Assembly: GCA_016213205.1 (NCBI GenBank)
Contig: JACRAZ010000065.1
Coordinates: 1 to 64,000 of the forward strand
From: Burkholderiales bacterium
Lineage (GTDB): Bacteria > Pseudomonadota > Gammaproteobacteria > Burkholderiales > Burkholderiaceae_C
Direction: 5' to 3'
DNA: 64,000 nt
Shown here: in pieces, positions 47,675 through 54,655 of the stretch
How the letters are laid out: each line of letters begins with the position of its first letter
How positions within the stretch are numbered: position 1 is the first letter of the stretch
Translations under genes and position numbers: made by a program
Notes under the pieces: generated by a model
What the model was told of the DNA's origin: nothing
Databases searched by the model: none
Seen by the model: only the letters and a program-made list of their open reading frames with translations

Positions 47675-49749
47675 AGCGCCGCGCGGTCCTCGTCGGCGGT
47701 GCGTGCTTGTCGGCGAGCTTCGTCGCCGGTTGCTCGCTTATTCCGGTGATCCCCAGACGGCCAGCGCCGACGCTGGACGATGCACGCGGCTGGGTCCGCC
47801 ACGCCGCGGGCCGCTACACGCTGCTGCTGCCGCGCATCGAGATGGGCCAGCAGGTCAGCACCGCGCTCAAGCAGGTCGCGTGCGAGGAACTTGGAATCGA
47901 CTGGGACCGGCTTCAAGTGCAGTTGCCCGATACCGGCGCCGTGGCGCCCGTGCGCGCCACGGTCGGCAGCGATTCGCTGCGCGATTTCATGCTGCCGCTG
48001 GCCCAGGCCTGCGCTGCGCTGCGCGAGGCGTTGGCCGCCGGCCGCACCGAAGGCGAGCTTCAGGTACAGCCGCGTGCGCCATCGGAGCTGCGAGCCTGGC
48101 GCCGCGGCGCGCGCTTCGTCGGGCAGCGCGTGCCCATCGAGCACGGCGTTGCCATCGTGCGGGGCGAGACGCTGTTTGCCGCCGACGTCCGCCGACCCGG
48201 CCGCGCGTTCGGCCGCGTCCTGCGCGCCTCGGCATCGCCCGAGCTGCCCTCGCGCCCGCTGGCGTTCGACGCCGGCGCCGCGCGCGCCCAGCCCGGGTTC
48301 GTCGCGCTGGTTACCGACCCGGCGCTGCGCCAGGGCGCGGCCGAAGGTCTTGGCATCGTTGCCGAGACCCCAGGCGCGCTCGACCGCATCGAGCAGGCGC
48401 TGGCCCTGCGCTGGCAGGTTGACGGCACGTTCCAGCCGGCCGACGTCGGCGCGATGCTCGACATCGATCACCGGCTCGCCAGCGCCGGCGGCGGTCTGGC
48501 GCATGCGCTGCGGCGCGACTCGCTGGACGCGGAGGCGCCGTGGACGATCGACCTGCGCTTCGACATTCCGGCCGCGGCGCACGGGCAGATCGAAGCGCGC
48601 GCCGCGGTGGCGGAGTTCGACGCCGGCGGCGCGCTGTCGCTGTGGACCGGGACCCAGGATGCGTTCTACGTGCGCGACGTGCTGGCCCGCACGCTGGGGC
48701 TGGCGAGCGAACGCGTTGCCGTGCATCCCTGCCGCATCGGTGGCGCCTTCGGCGGCCGCACGCTGTGCACGGTGGAACTCGAGGCGGCGCTGCTGGCGCG
48801 CGCGGCGCGCCGACCGGTGCTGGTGCAGTGGCAGCGCGCGCAGGAGTTGCAGCATGGCTTTCATCGCCCGCCGTCGAGCCACCGCATCCGTGCGCGACTG
48901 GCCGACGGCCGGCTGCAGGACTGGTGGCATGCGTTCAGCAGCGGCCACATCCTGCTGACCAACGCGGCAATGCCGGCATGGATGCAGGCGGTGGCTGAAC
49001 GCTTTGCCGGCGACGACGGCGTTGCGCGCGGTGCACTGCTGCCGTACCGCGTGCCGCGCCGGCGCATCGAATTCGACCTCGTGCGGCTGCCTGTCTTGGC
49101 CGGCCCGTGGCGCGGCCTGGGTGCCGGGCCCAACCATCTGGCCATCGAGTCGGCGATCGACGAGTGCGCGCGCGCGGCCGGGGCCGATCCCTTGCGCTTT
49201 CGCCTCCAGCACCTGGACGACGACCGGCTAGCGCGCGTGCTGCTGCGCGCGGCCGAGGCCGCCGGCTGGGGCGCCGCACGGCCGGCGCAGGCCGCTGGCG
49301 GGCTGCGGCGCGGCCGTGGCCTGGCCGCCGGCGTCTACAAGGTCGCCAGCCGTGCGGCGGTGGTGGCCGACGTCGACGTCGACCCCGAGGGCCGCGTGCA
49401 GGTGCGGCACTTGGTCTGCGCTCACGACTGCGGCCTCGTCGTCAACCCCGACCAGGTGCGTGCGCAGTGCGAAGGCAACCTGGTCTGGGGCCTGGGCATG
49501 GTGCTGGGCGACGAGTTGCCGCTGGTGCCAGGCGGCGTGGCCGGTGGTGGCTTCGCGGCGGCGCCCATCCCTGCCTTCACACAATTGCCGACGATGGAGG
49601 TGGTGCTGGTGGACGACGGCACGCAGCCCCCGGCGGGCGCCGGCGAGACTGCCATCGTCGCGGCGGCGGCGGCCATCGCCAATGCGGTGCGCGATGCCAC
49701 GGGCGTGCGGCCGACGCGCTTCCCGCTGCGGCCACCGCTCTCGCGGTGA
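47671..49749 (+). CDS. Molybdenum hydroxylase large subunit (IorB-like, exported)
   Basis: A 692-residue molybdopterin-binding subunit. The N-terminus MKRRAVLVGGACLSASFVAGC combines a twin-arginine-like start with a lipobox (VAGC), suggesting export of the folded enzyme and lipid anchoring. It has GGAFGGRTLC (cofactor loop), HDCGLVVNPDQVRAQ, and GAGETA near the end with Glu659 as the conserved base of the family. It would hydroxylate an N-heterocycle, aldehyde or similar carbon with water-derived oxygen. The GTG start overlaps the small subunit stop as GTGA. No XdhC-like maturation gene is adjacent. Confidence 0.88.
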   Translation: MKRRAVLVGGACLSASFVAGCSLIPVIPRRPAPTLDDARGWVRHAAGRYTLLLPRIEMGQQVSTALKQVACEELGIDWDRLQVQLPDTGAVAPVRATVGSDSLRDFMLPLAQACAALREALAAGRTEGELQVQPRAPSELRAWRRGARFVGQRVPIEHGVAIVRGETLFAADVRRPGRAFGRVLRASASPELPSRPLAFDAGAARAQPGFVALVTDPALRQGAAEGLGIVAETPGALDRIEQALALRWQVDGTFQPADVGAMLDIDHRLASAGGGLAHALRRDSLDAEAPWTIDLRFDIPAAAHGQIEARAAVAEFDAGGALSLWTGTQDAFYVRDVLARTLGLASERVAVHPCRIGGAFGGRTLCTVELEAALLARAARRPVLVQWQRAQELQHGFHRPPSSHRIRARLADGRLQDWWHAFSSGHILLTNAAMPAWMQAVAERFAGDDGVARGALLPYRVPRRRIEFDLVRLPVLAGPWRGLGAGPNHLAIESAIDECARAAGADPLRFRLQHLDDDRLARVLLRAAEAAGWGAARPAQAAGGLRRGRGLAAGVYKVASRAAVVADVDVDPEGRVQVRHLVCAHDCGLVVNPDQVRAQCEGNLVWGLGMVLGDELPLVPGGVAGGGFAAAPIPAFTQLPTMEVVLVDDGTQPPAGAGETAIVAAAAAIANAVRDATGVRPTRFPLRPPLSR

Positions 49750-49797
49750 CGTGAGGGCGACTCGGGCGGCCCTGGCGCCGGTGGCATCCTCGCTGCC

Positions 49798-50778
49798 ATG
49801 AGCAGCGATGCGGGCGACTTTGCAGCAGCGGCGATGCTGCGCGTGGTGGTGCTCGGGTTGGCGCGGCAGGGCCTGTCGGCGCCGCAGGCGCTCGTCGCGG
49901 CGCCGGCCGCACGCCGATCGGCGCGCATCGCCTTCGCGCACAAACGAGCGCTGGCGCATGCGCTGTGGCAGACACATGGAGCGCTGGTGCTGCTGCGCAT
50001 CGGCGAGGCGGTGCTCGACATGCCGGCCGAGCCGGCGTTCCACGCCCTTGCGCCGGCAGCCGATCTGCCCGGGATGATCGAACGCTGGCAGCGCCTGGAG
50101 CGCTTCATCCACTCGCGCCACCGCGTGCGCGTGCTTTGGACCGGTACGGCCCGGTTGCGGCTTCAGCACGTATCCCTCGAGCCGGGCGAGCCGCCCGGGC
50201 CGGGCGAACACCTGCTCGTATTCGGGCTCTTGGTCGGTCTCGCGCGACGGCTGGGCTTTGCCGACTTGCGGGCCCGCTTCGCCGGCCAAGCGGACTGGCT
50301 GCATGCCAATGGCGTCTGGAACGCGGGGCCATGGCCGGCCGGCGACGCCGCGCTGGCCATGGCTGGCTGGGAGCTGGCATGGGAGCAGGCCGCGGCACCA
50401 CAGCAGTCGGCTGCAGGCGCCCAACTGCAGGTCGGCGCGCTGGCCGCGGCCCGTGCCGTGCTGGCCGCCGACCCCGCCAGGCGCTGGACGGTGGCGCGCC
50501 TGGCCGCTGCGACACAGCGTGCGCCGCGCAGCCTCCAGCGCGAGCTGGCGCACTGCAACAGCGGCTTCACGGCCTTGCTTGAGGAAGTGCGCGTGACGCA
50601 CGCCGCGCAGTTACTGGCCGCCGGCCAACTTGCGGTGGTCGAGATCGCCTACTTGAGCGGGTTCGCCGACCAGGCGCACCTGACACGCGTATTTGGCCGC
50701 GCGACCGCGCTTTCGCCGGCCGTCTACCGCGCGCAGTTCCGCAAGGGCAGTGTCGCCGAGCCCGCGCAACGAGGTTGA
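49798..50778 (+). CDS. AraC-family transcriptional regulator
   Basis: A 326-residue regulator with a variable N-terminal part of about 215 residues (AraC-binding-like, ArcR/OruR type) and a C-terminal double helix-turn-helix. The latter has RRWTVARLAAATQRAPRSLQREL (first HTH) and VVEIAYLSGFADQAHLTRVFGRATALSPAVYR (second HTH plus signature; reported in parts). It lies 48 bp after the molybdenum hydroxylase and ends 89 bp before the thiolase-like gene, so it may control either. The effector is unknown. Confidence 0.88.
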   Translation: MSSDAGDFAAAAMLRVVVLGLARQGLSAPQALVAAPAARRSARIAFAHKRALAHALWQTHGALVLLRIGEAVLDMPAEPAFHALAPAADLPGMIERWQRLERFIHSRHRVRVLWTGTARLRLQHVSLEPGEPPGPGEHLLVFGLLVGLARRLGFADLRARFAGQADWLHANGVWNAGPWPAGDAALAMAGWELAWEQAAAPQQSAAGAQLQVGALAAARAVLAADPARRWTVARLAAATQRAPRSLQRELAHCNSGFTALLEEVRVTHAAQLLAAGQLAVVEIAYLSGFADQAHLTRVFGRATALSPAVYRAQFRKGSVAEPAQRG

Positions 50779-50817
50779 GCGGGCTCCAGCAGGCCTGATT
50801 TTGGTTTAGGATTCGGC

Positions 50818-50831
50818 CTAACATTTGTTTG
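50818..50831. promoter_or_regulatory. Operator-like site CTAAC-ATTT-GTTTG
   Basis: Inverted repeat with a 4-bp spacer, 36 bp before the thiolase-like ATG at 50868. One arm mismatch relative to a perfect palindrome. Confidence 0.5.
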
Positions 50832-50867
50832 ATTTGGGATCCACGGGATCCGGAAAGAGATCGTGGC

Positions 50868-52040
50868 ATGGGTCAACGTGAAGCCGTAATCGTCGGCGTG
50901 GCCGACCTGCCGTTGCAGGGGGGCAAGGTCGCGGCGCCGATGTCGGTGCTGCAGGCCCAGGCCTTGTGCGCGCGTGATGCGCTGGCCGATGCCGGCATCC
51001 CGATGCGTGCGGTCGACGGACTACTCAGCGCGGGCATGTGGGGCGTACCGGGTCCTGGTCAGCTTGCCACGGTGACGCTGTCAGAATACCTGGGCATCGC
51101 GCCGCGATTCGTAGACGGCACCAACATCGGCGGCTCGGCCTTCGAGGCGCATGTCGCCCACGCGGCCACAGCCATCGCAGCCGGCCGATGCGAAGTGGCG
51201 CTGATCACCTACGGTAGCCTGCAGCGCAGCGAGGCCAGCCGCAACCTCGCCGGTCGGCCCTCCGTGCTGACCATGCAGTACGAAACGCCCTGGGGCATGC
51301 CCACGCCGGTGGGCGGCTACGCGCTGGCGGCCATGCGCCACATGCATGAGCACGGCACCACCTCGCAGCAACTGGCCGAGATTGCCGTGGCCACGCGCCA
51401 GTGGGCAGCGCTGAACCCGGCCGCGACGATGCGCGGGCCGCTGTCGATCGACGACGTGCTGGCCAGCCCGATGATCTCGGACCCGCTGCACCTGCTCGAC
51501 GCCTGCCTGGTCACTGACGGCGGTGGCGCCGTCGTGATGACCACCGCCGAGCACGCGCGTGCCATCGGTCACCGCAAGCCGGTGCACGTGCGCGGCTATG
51601 GCGAGGCGCACACGCACTGGACCATCGCGGCGATGCCCGACCTCGCGCGCCTGACCGCCGCCGAGATTGCCGGCCGTGAGGCCTTTGCGATGGCTGGCGT
51701 GCGGCCCGACGGCATCGACGTCGTCGAGGTCTACGACTCCTTCACCATCACCGTGCTGCTCACGCTGGAGGCGCTGGGCTTCTGCAAGCGGGGCGAAGGC
51801 GGGGCCTTCGTGGCCAACCAGCGCACGGCGCCGGGGGGCGCGTTTCCGATGAACACCAACGGCGGAGGACTGTCGTATGCGCACCCGGGCATGTACGGCA
51901 TCTTCCTGCTGATCGAGGCCGTTCGGCAACTGCGCGGCGAGTGCGGCCCGCGGCAGGTGCAGGACGCCGCCACCGCGCTGGTGCACGGCACCGGCGGCAC
52001 GCTGTCGAGCGGCGCCACCTGCATTCTTTCGACGCACTGA
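50868..52040 (+). CDS. Thiolase-like (Ltp2/lipid-transfer type) aldolase subunit
   Basis: A 390-residue thiolase-fold protein. At the nucleophile position it reads GTNIGGSAFEAH, with Gly in place of the thiolase Cys. The His loop is kept (GGGLSYAHPGMYG), and the second Cys is also missing (VHGTGGTLSSG). This is the pattern of non-thiolytic lipid-transfer proteins such as Ltp2, which with a DUF35 partner cleave beta-hydroxyacyl-CoAs by retro-aldol reaction. The very next gene encodes that type of partner. I chose the ATG at 50868 because family members start near GQREAVIVGV; the frame is open further upstream. Confidence 0.85.
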   Translation: MGQREAVIVGVADLPLQGGKVAAPMSVLQAQALCARDALADAGIPMRAVDGLLSAGMWGVPGPGQLATVTLSEYLGIAPRFVDGTNIGGSAFEAHVAHAATAIAAGRCEVALITYGSLQRSEASRNLAGRPSVLTMQYETPWGMPTPVGGYALAAMRHMHEHGTTSQQLAEIAVATRQWAALNPAATMRGPLSIDDVLASPMISDPLHLLDACLVTDGGGAVVMTTAEHARAIGHRKPVHVRGYGEAHTHWTIAAMPDLARLTAAEIAGREAFAMAGVRPDGIDVVEVYDSFTITVLLTLEALGFCKRGEGGAFVANQRTAPGGAFPMNTNGGGLSYAHPGMYGIFLLIEAVRQLRGECGPRQVQDAATALVHGTGGTLSSGATCILSTH

Positions 52041-52057
52041 CATCGCACGGACACACC

Positions 52058-52459
52058 ATGTACGACAAGCCCCTGCCCGTCGTCGACCCCGAGAGCGCAC
52101 CCTACTGGGCCGCGCTGAAGGAGCGCCGCCTGATCCTCAAGCGCTGCCGCGACTGCGGACGTCACCACTTCTACCCGCGCGCGCTGTGCCCGCACTGCCA
52201 CAGCGACGCTCTGGAGTGGTCCGACGCTCGCGGCACCGGCAGCATCTACAGCTACACGGTGGCGCGGCGACCGGCCGGCCCGGCCTTCAAGGCCGACGCG
52301 CCCTACGTGGTGGCGGTGGTCGAGCTCGACGAAGGCGCGCGCATGATGACCAACATCGTCACCGACGACGTCGAGTCGGTGCGCATCGGCCAGCGCGTGG
52401 CGGTTGCCTTCGAGGCGGTCACCGACGAAATCACGCTGCCCAAGTTCAAGGCGGCCTGA
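52058..52459 (+). CDS. DUF35 zinc-ribbon/OB-fold protein, partner of the thiolase-like subunit
   Basis: A 133-residue DUF35 protein. It has an N-terminal helix, a rubredoxin-like zinc ribbon with CRDCG and CPHC, then an OB fold (GTGSIYSYTVARRP, PYVVAVVELDEGARMMTNI). In steroid side-chain degradation the DUF35 part of ChsH2 binds Ltp2 to form the aldolase. Here the ribbon protein stands alone without a MaoC-type hydratase domain. It starts 17 bp after the thiolase-like stop and ends 14 bp before the acyl-CoA dehydrogenase start, so all three should be co-expressed. Confidence 0.88.
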   Translation: MYDKPLPVVDPESAPYWAALKERRLILKRCRDCGRHHFYPRALCPHCHSDALEWSDARGTGSIYSYTVARRPAGPAFKADAPYVVAVVELDEGARMMTNIVTDDVESVRIGQRVAVAFEAVTDEITLPKFKAA

Positions 52460-52473
52460 ACGAGCTCACGGTC

Positions 52474-53706
52474 ATGGACTTCGAAGTCGATGCCGACACC
52501 CGGGCCATCGGCGACGCCGTGCTGCGCTTCGTCAAGCGCGAGGTGCTGCCGCTGGAGGACGAGCACCGCGCGGTGCTCGCCAGCGAACGCACGCTGTTCC
52601 AGCCCGACGGCCGCTTCGTGCCCGAGCTGCTGGCGCTGCGCCGGCGCATCCGCATGCGTTCGGCCGAACTGGGCTACTACAACCTGTTCGGCGCCGAGGC
52701 GCTGGGCGGTGCGGGCCTGGGGGCGCAGGCGATGGCGCACATCCAGGAGGTGCTGAACCACCGCTTCGGGCCCGGCCGGACGCTGATCCAGACCGTGGTG
52801 CTGCCATCGCCCTTCACCAACGGCCTGTCGCCGGTGCTGCGGCACCTGGAGCCGGCCGTCTTCGCGCGCTACCGCGAGGGCATCGCCAGCGGCGACAAGA
52901 CCCTGTGCTTCGGCCTGAGCGAACCCGATGCCGGCTCCGACGTGTTCGCGATGAAGACGCGCGCAGTGCGCGACGGTGGGCACTGGGTCTTGCACGGCAC
53001 CAAGCAGTGGATTACCAACTCGCCGTACGCCGACTATGCGATGGTGTTCGCGTTGACCGATCCCGAGGCGGCGGCGCGCCACCAGGGCGGGGTGACGGGC
53101 TTTTTCGTCGATACCAGGGCGCCTGGCTTCTCGGTGCCGAGGCTGATCAACACCATGGGCCATCTGGGCGGTGATACCGGGGTGGTGGTGCTCGACGGCG
53201 TACGGGTGGCCGACGACCACAGGCTGGGCGATGTCGGTCGTGGTCTGGCGGTGGCGATGGACGGCGTGAACGCTGGCCGCATCGGCATGGCCGCGACCTG
53301 CCTGGGGCTGGCGCGCTGGGCGCTGGACCAGGCGCTTGAGTACGCCAAGGTGCGCAAGACGCAGGGCGTGCCCATCGCCGAGCATCAGGCGATCCAGTTC
53401 ATGCTGGCCGACAGTGCGATGGACATCTACGCCGCGAAGTCGATGATCCAGAACTGCGCTTGGCGCGTCGACCGCGGCGAGGTGGCCACCGCCCAAGTGA
53501 GCATGGTCAAGGCCTTCTGCACCGAGATGCTGGGCCGCGTGATGGACCGCAGCATCCAGGTGCACGGCGCCATGGGGCTGACCAACGAGCTGCGCATCGA
53601 GGAAGGCTGGCGCTTCGCACGTGTGATGCGCATTCCCGACGGCACGGCCGAGATCCAGCGGCGCACCATTGCGCGCCAGTTGCTGGGCGGTCGGGCGGAC
53701 CTGTAG
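52474..53706 (+). CDS. Acyl-CoA dehydrogenase with Asp at the EGT position
   Basis: A 410-residue acyl-CoA dehydrogenase with LSEPDAGSDVFAMKT, GTKQWITNSPYADYAMV, and the C-terminal motif IPDGTAEIQRRTIARQLL. The usual EGT is DGT, and helix G (GVNAGRIGMAA) has no Glu. If the family base is used, it is Asp, one methylene shorter. It is preceded by a roughly 95-residue N-terminal helical part somewhat longer than usual (VLASERTLFQPDGRF). The substrate is likely the acyl-CoA fed to, or made by, the thiolase-like/DUF35 pair. Confidence 0.88.
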   Translation: MDFEVDADTRAIGDAVLRFVKREVLPLEDEHRAVLASERTLFQPDGRFVPELLALRRRIRMRSAELGYYNLFGAEALGGAGLGAQAMAHIQEVLNHRFGPGRTLIQTVVLPSPFTNGLSPVLRHLEPAVFARYREGIASGDKTLCFGLSEPDAGSDVFAMKTRAVRDGGHWVLHGTKQWITNSPYADYAMVFALTDPEAAARHQGGVTGFFVDTRAPGFSVPRLINTMGHLGGDTGVVVLDGVRVADDHRLGDVGRGLAVAMDGVNAGRIGMAATCLGLARWALDQALEYAKVRKTQGVPIAEHQAIQFMLADSAMDIYAAKSMIQNCAWRVDRGEVATAQVSMVKAFCTEMLGRVMDRSIQVHGAMGLTNELRIEEGWRFARVMRIPDGTAEIQRRTIARQLLGGRADL

Positions 53707-53716
53707 CGGCCCGGGC

Positions 53717-54592
53717 ATGAGCACGGGCGGCGCGAGGATGGCCATGCCGACGATGCAGGTCAGGCGCCTGGCCGGCGCCGTCGGCGCCGAGGTGACGGGT
53801 CTCGACCTGCGCCGGCCGATGGCCGCGGCGCAGGCGGCCGAGCTGCGCCGCGTGTGGCTCGAGCACGGCGTGATCGTGCTGCCCGGGCAGGTGCTCGGCA
53901 ACGACGAGTTCATGGCCTTGGCCGCCAGCTTCGGCACGCCGGTGGAGTACCCCTTCGTCAAGGGCCTCGACGGTTGGCCCCACATCATCGAAGTGAAGAA
54001 GCTCGAGCACGAGCGCGTCAACTTCGGTGGCGTGTGGCACAGCGACACCGCCTACCTCGAGTGCCCGCCGACGGCCACGCTGCTGCTCGCGCGCGAGGTG
54101 CCGCCGCACGGTGGCGACACCCTGTTCGCCAGCCAGACCGCCGCCTTCGAGGCCTTGTCAGGTGGCATGCAGCGACTGCTGGAAGGGCTGCGCTGCGTCA
54201 ACAGCTCGGTCAAGGCCGACACCTCGCGCACGCGCGAGGACCGCATCGCCGACGCCGGCCGCGAAGACCGCCGCGTGTACGAGGCCGAGCATCCGGCCGT
54301 GCGGCTGCACCCCGAGACCGGGCGCCGCGCGCTGTACATGAACGTGGCGCACACCGTGCGCTTCGCCGGCCTGACCGAGGAGGAGAGTGCGCCGCTGCTG
54401 CAGTACCTGCACGCACACCAGAAGAAGGAAGAGTTCACCTGCCGCGTGCGCTGGGCGCCCGGCACGCTGGCCTTGTGGGACAACCGCAGCACGCAGCACT
54501 ACCCGATCAACGACTACCACGGGTTCCGCCGCGTGATGCACCGCATCACCCTGGCCGGCGATGTGCCGGCGGCGGTACAACCGCGCGCCTGA
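53717..54592 (+). CDS. TauD/TfdA-family Fe(II)/2-oxoglutarate dioxygenase
   Basis: A 291-residue dioxygenase. The iron triad is His108-x-Asp110 (VWHSDTAY) and His261 (STQHYPIND), and the 2-oxoglutarate Arg lies in FRRVMHRITL. N-terminal GAEVTGLDLRRPM is the usual TauD/TfdA opening. It would hydroxylate or cleave a carboxylate- or sulfonate-type substrate with O2 and 2-oxoglutarate; ether-linked acids are known substrates of TfdA. It is 10 bp after the acyl-CoA dehydrogenase, and a terminator-like hairpin follows. The ATG at 53717 was selected; MAMPTMQV eight codons on is possible. Confidence 0.9.
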   Translation: MSTGGARMAMPTMQVRRLAGAVGAEVTGLDLRRPMAAAQAAELRRVWLEHGVIVLPGQVLGNDEFMALAASFGTPVEYPFVKGLDGWPHIIEVKKLEHERVNFGGVWHSDTAYLECPPTATLLLAREVPPHGGDTLFASQTAAFEALSGGMQRLLEGLRCVNSSVKADTSRTREDRIADAGREDRRVYEAEHPAVRLHPETGRRALYMNVAHTVRFAGLTEEESAPLLQYLHAHQKKEEFTCRVRWAPGTLALWDNRSTQHYPINDYHGFRRVMHRITLAGDVPAAVQPRA

Positions 54593-54617
54593 ACGTCACC
54601 TTCACCACCTTCCATTT

Positions 54618-54637
54618 GGCGCCCCAGGCGCCGTTTT
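54618..54637 (+). terminator. Rho-independent-type terminator after the TauD gene
   Basis: GGCGCC-CCA-GGCGCC forms a 6-bp stem with a 3-nt loop, followed by G and TTTT. It lies 26 bp after the TauD stop and 19 bp before the next ATG, so it may separate or attenuate the ligase gene. Confidence 0.5.
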
Positions 54638-54655
54638 CACCATAGGCTTTGCTTC

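Noticed and set aside
50868..52040. Calling this gene an acetyl-CoA acetyltransferase
   Set aside because: The nucleophile Cys and second Cys are missing, and a DUF35 gene follows, which fits a lipid-transfer-type aldolase better.
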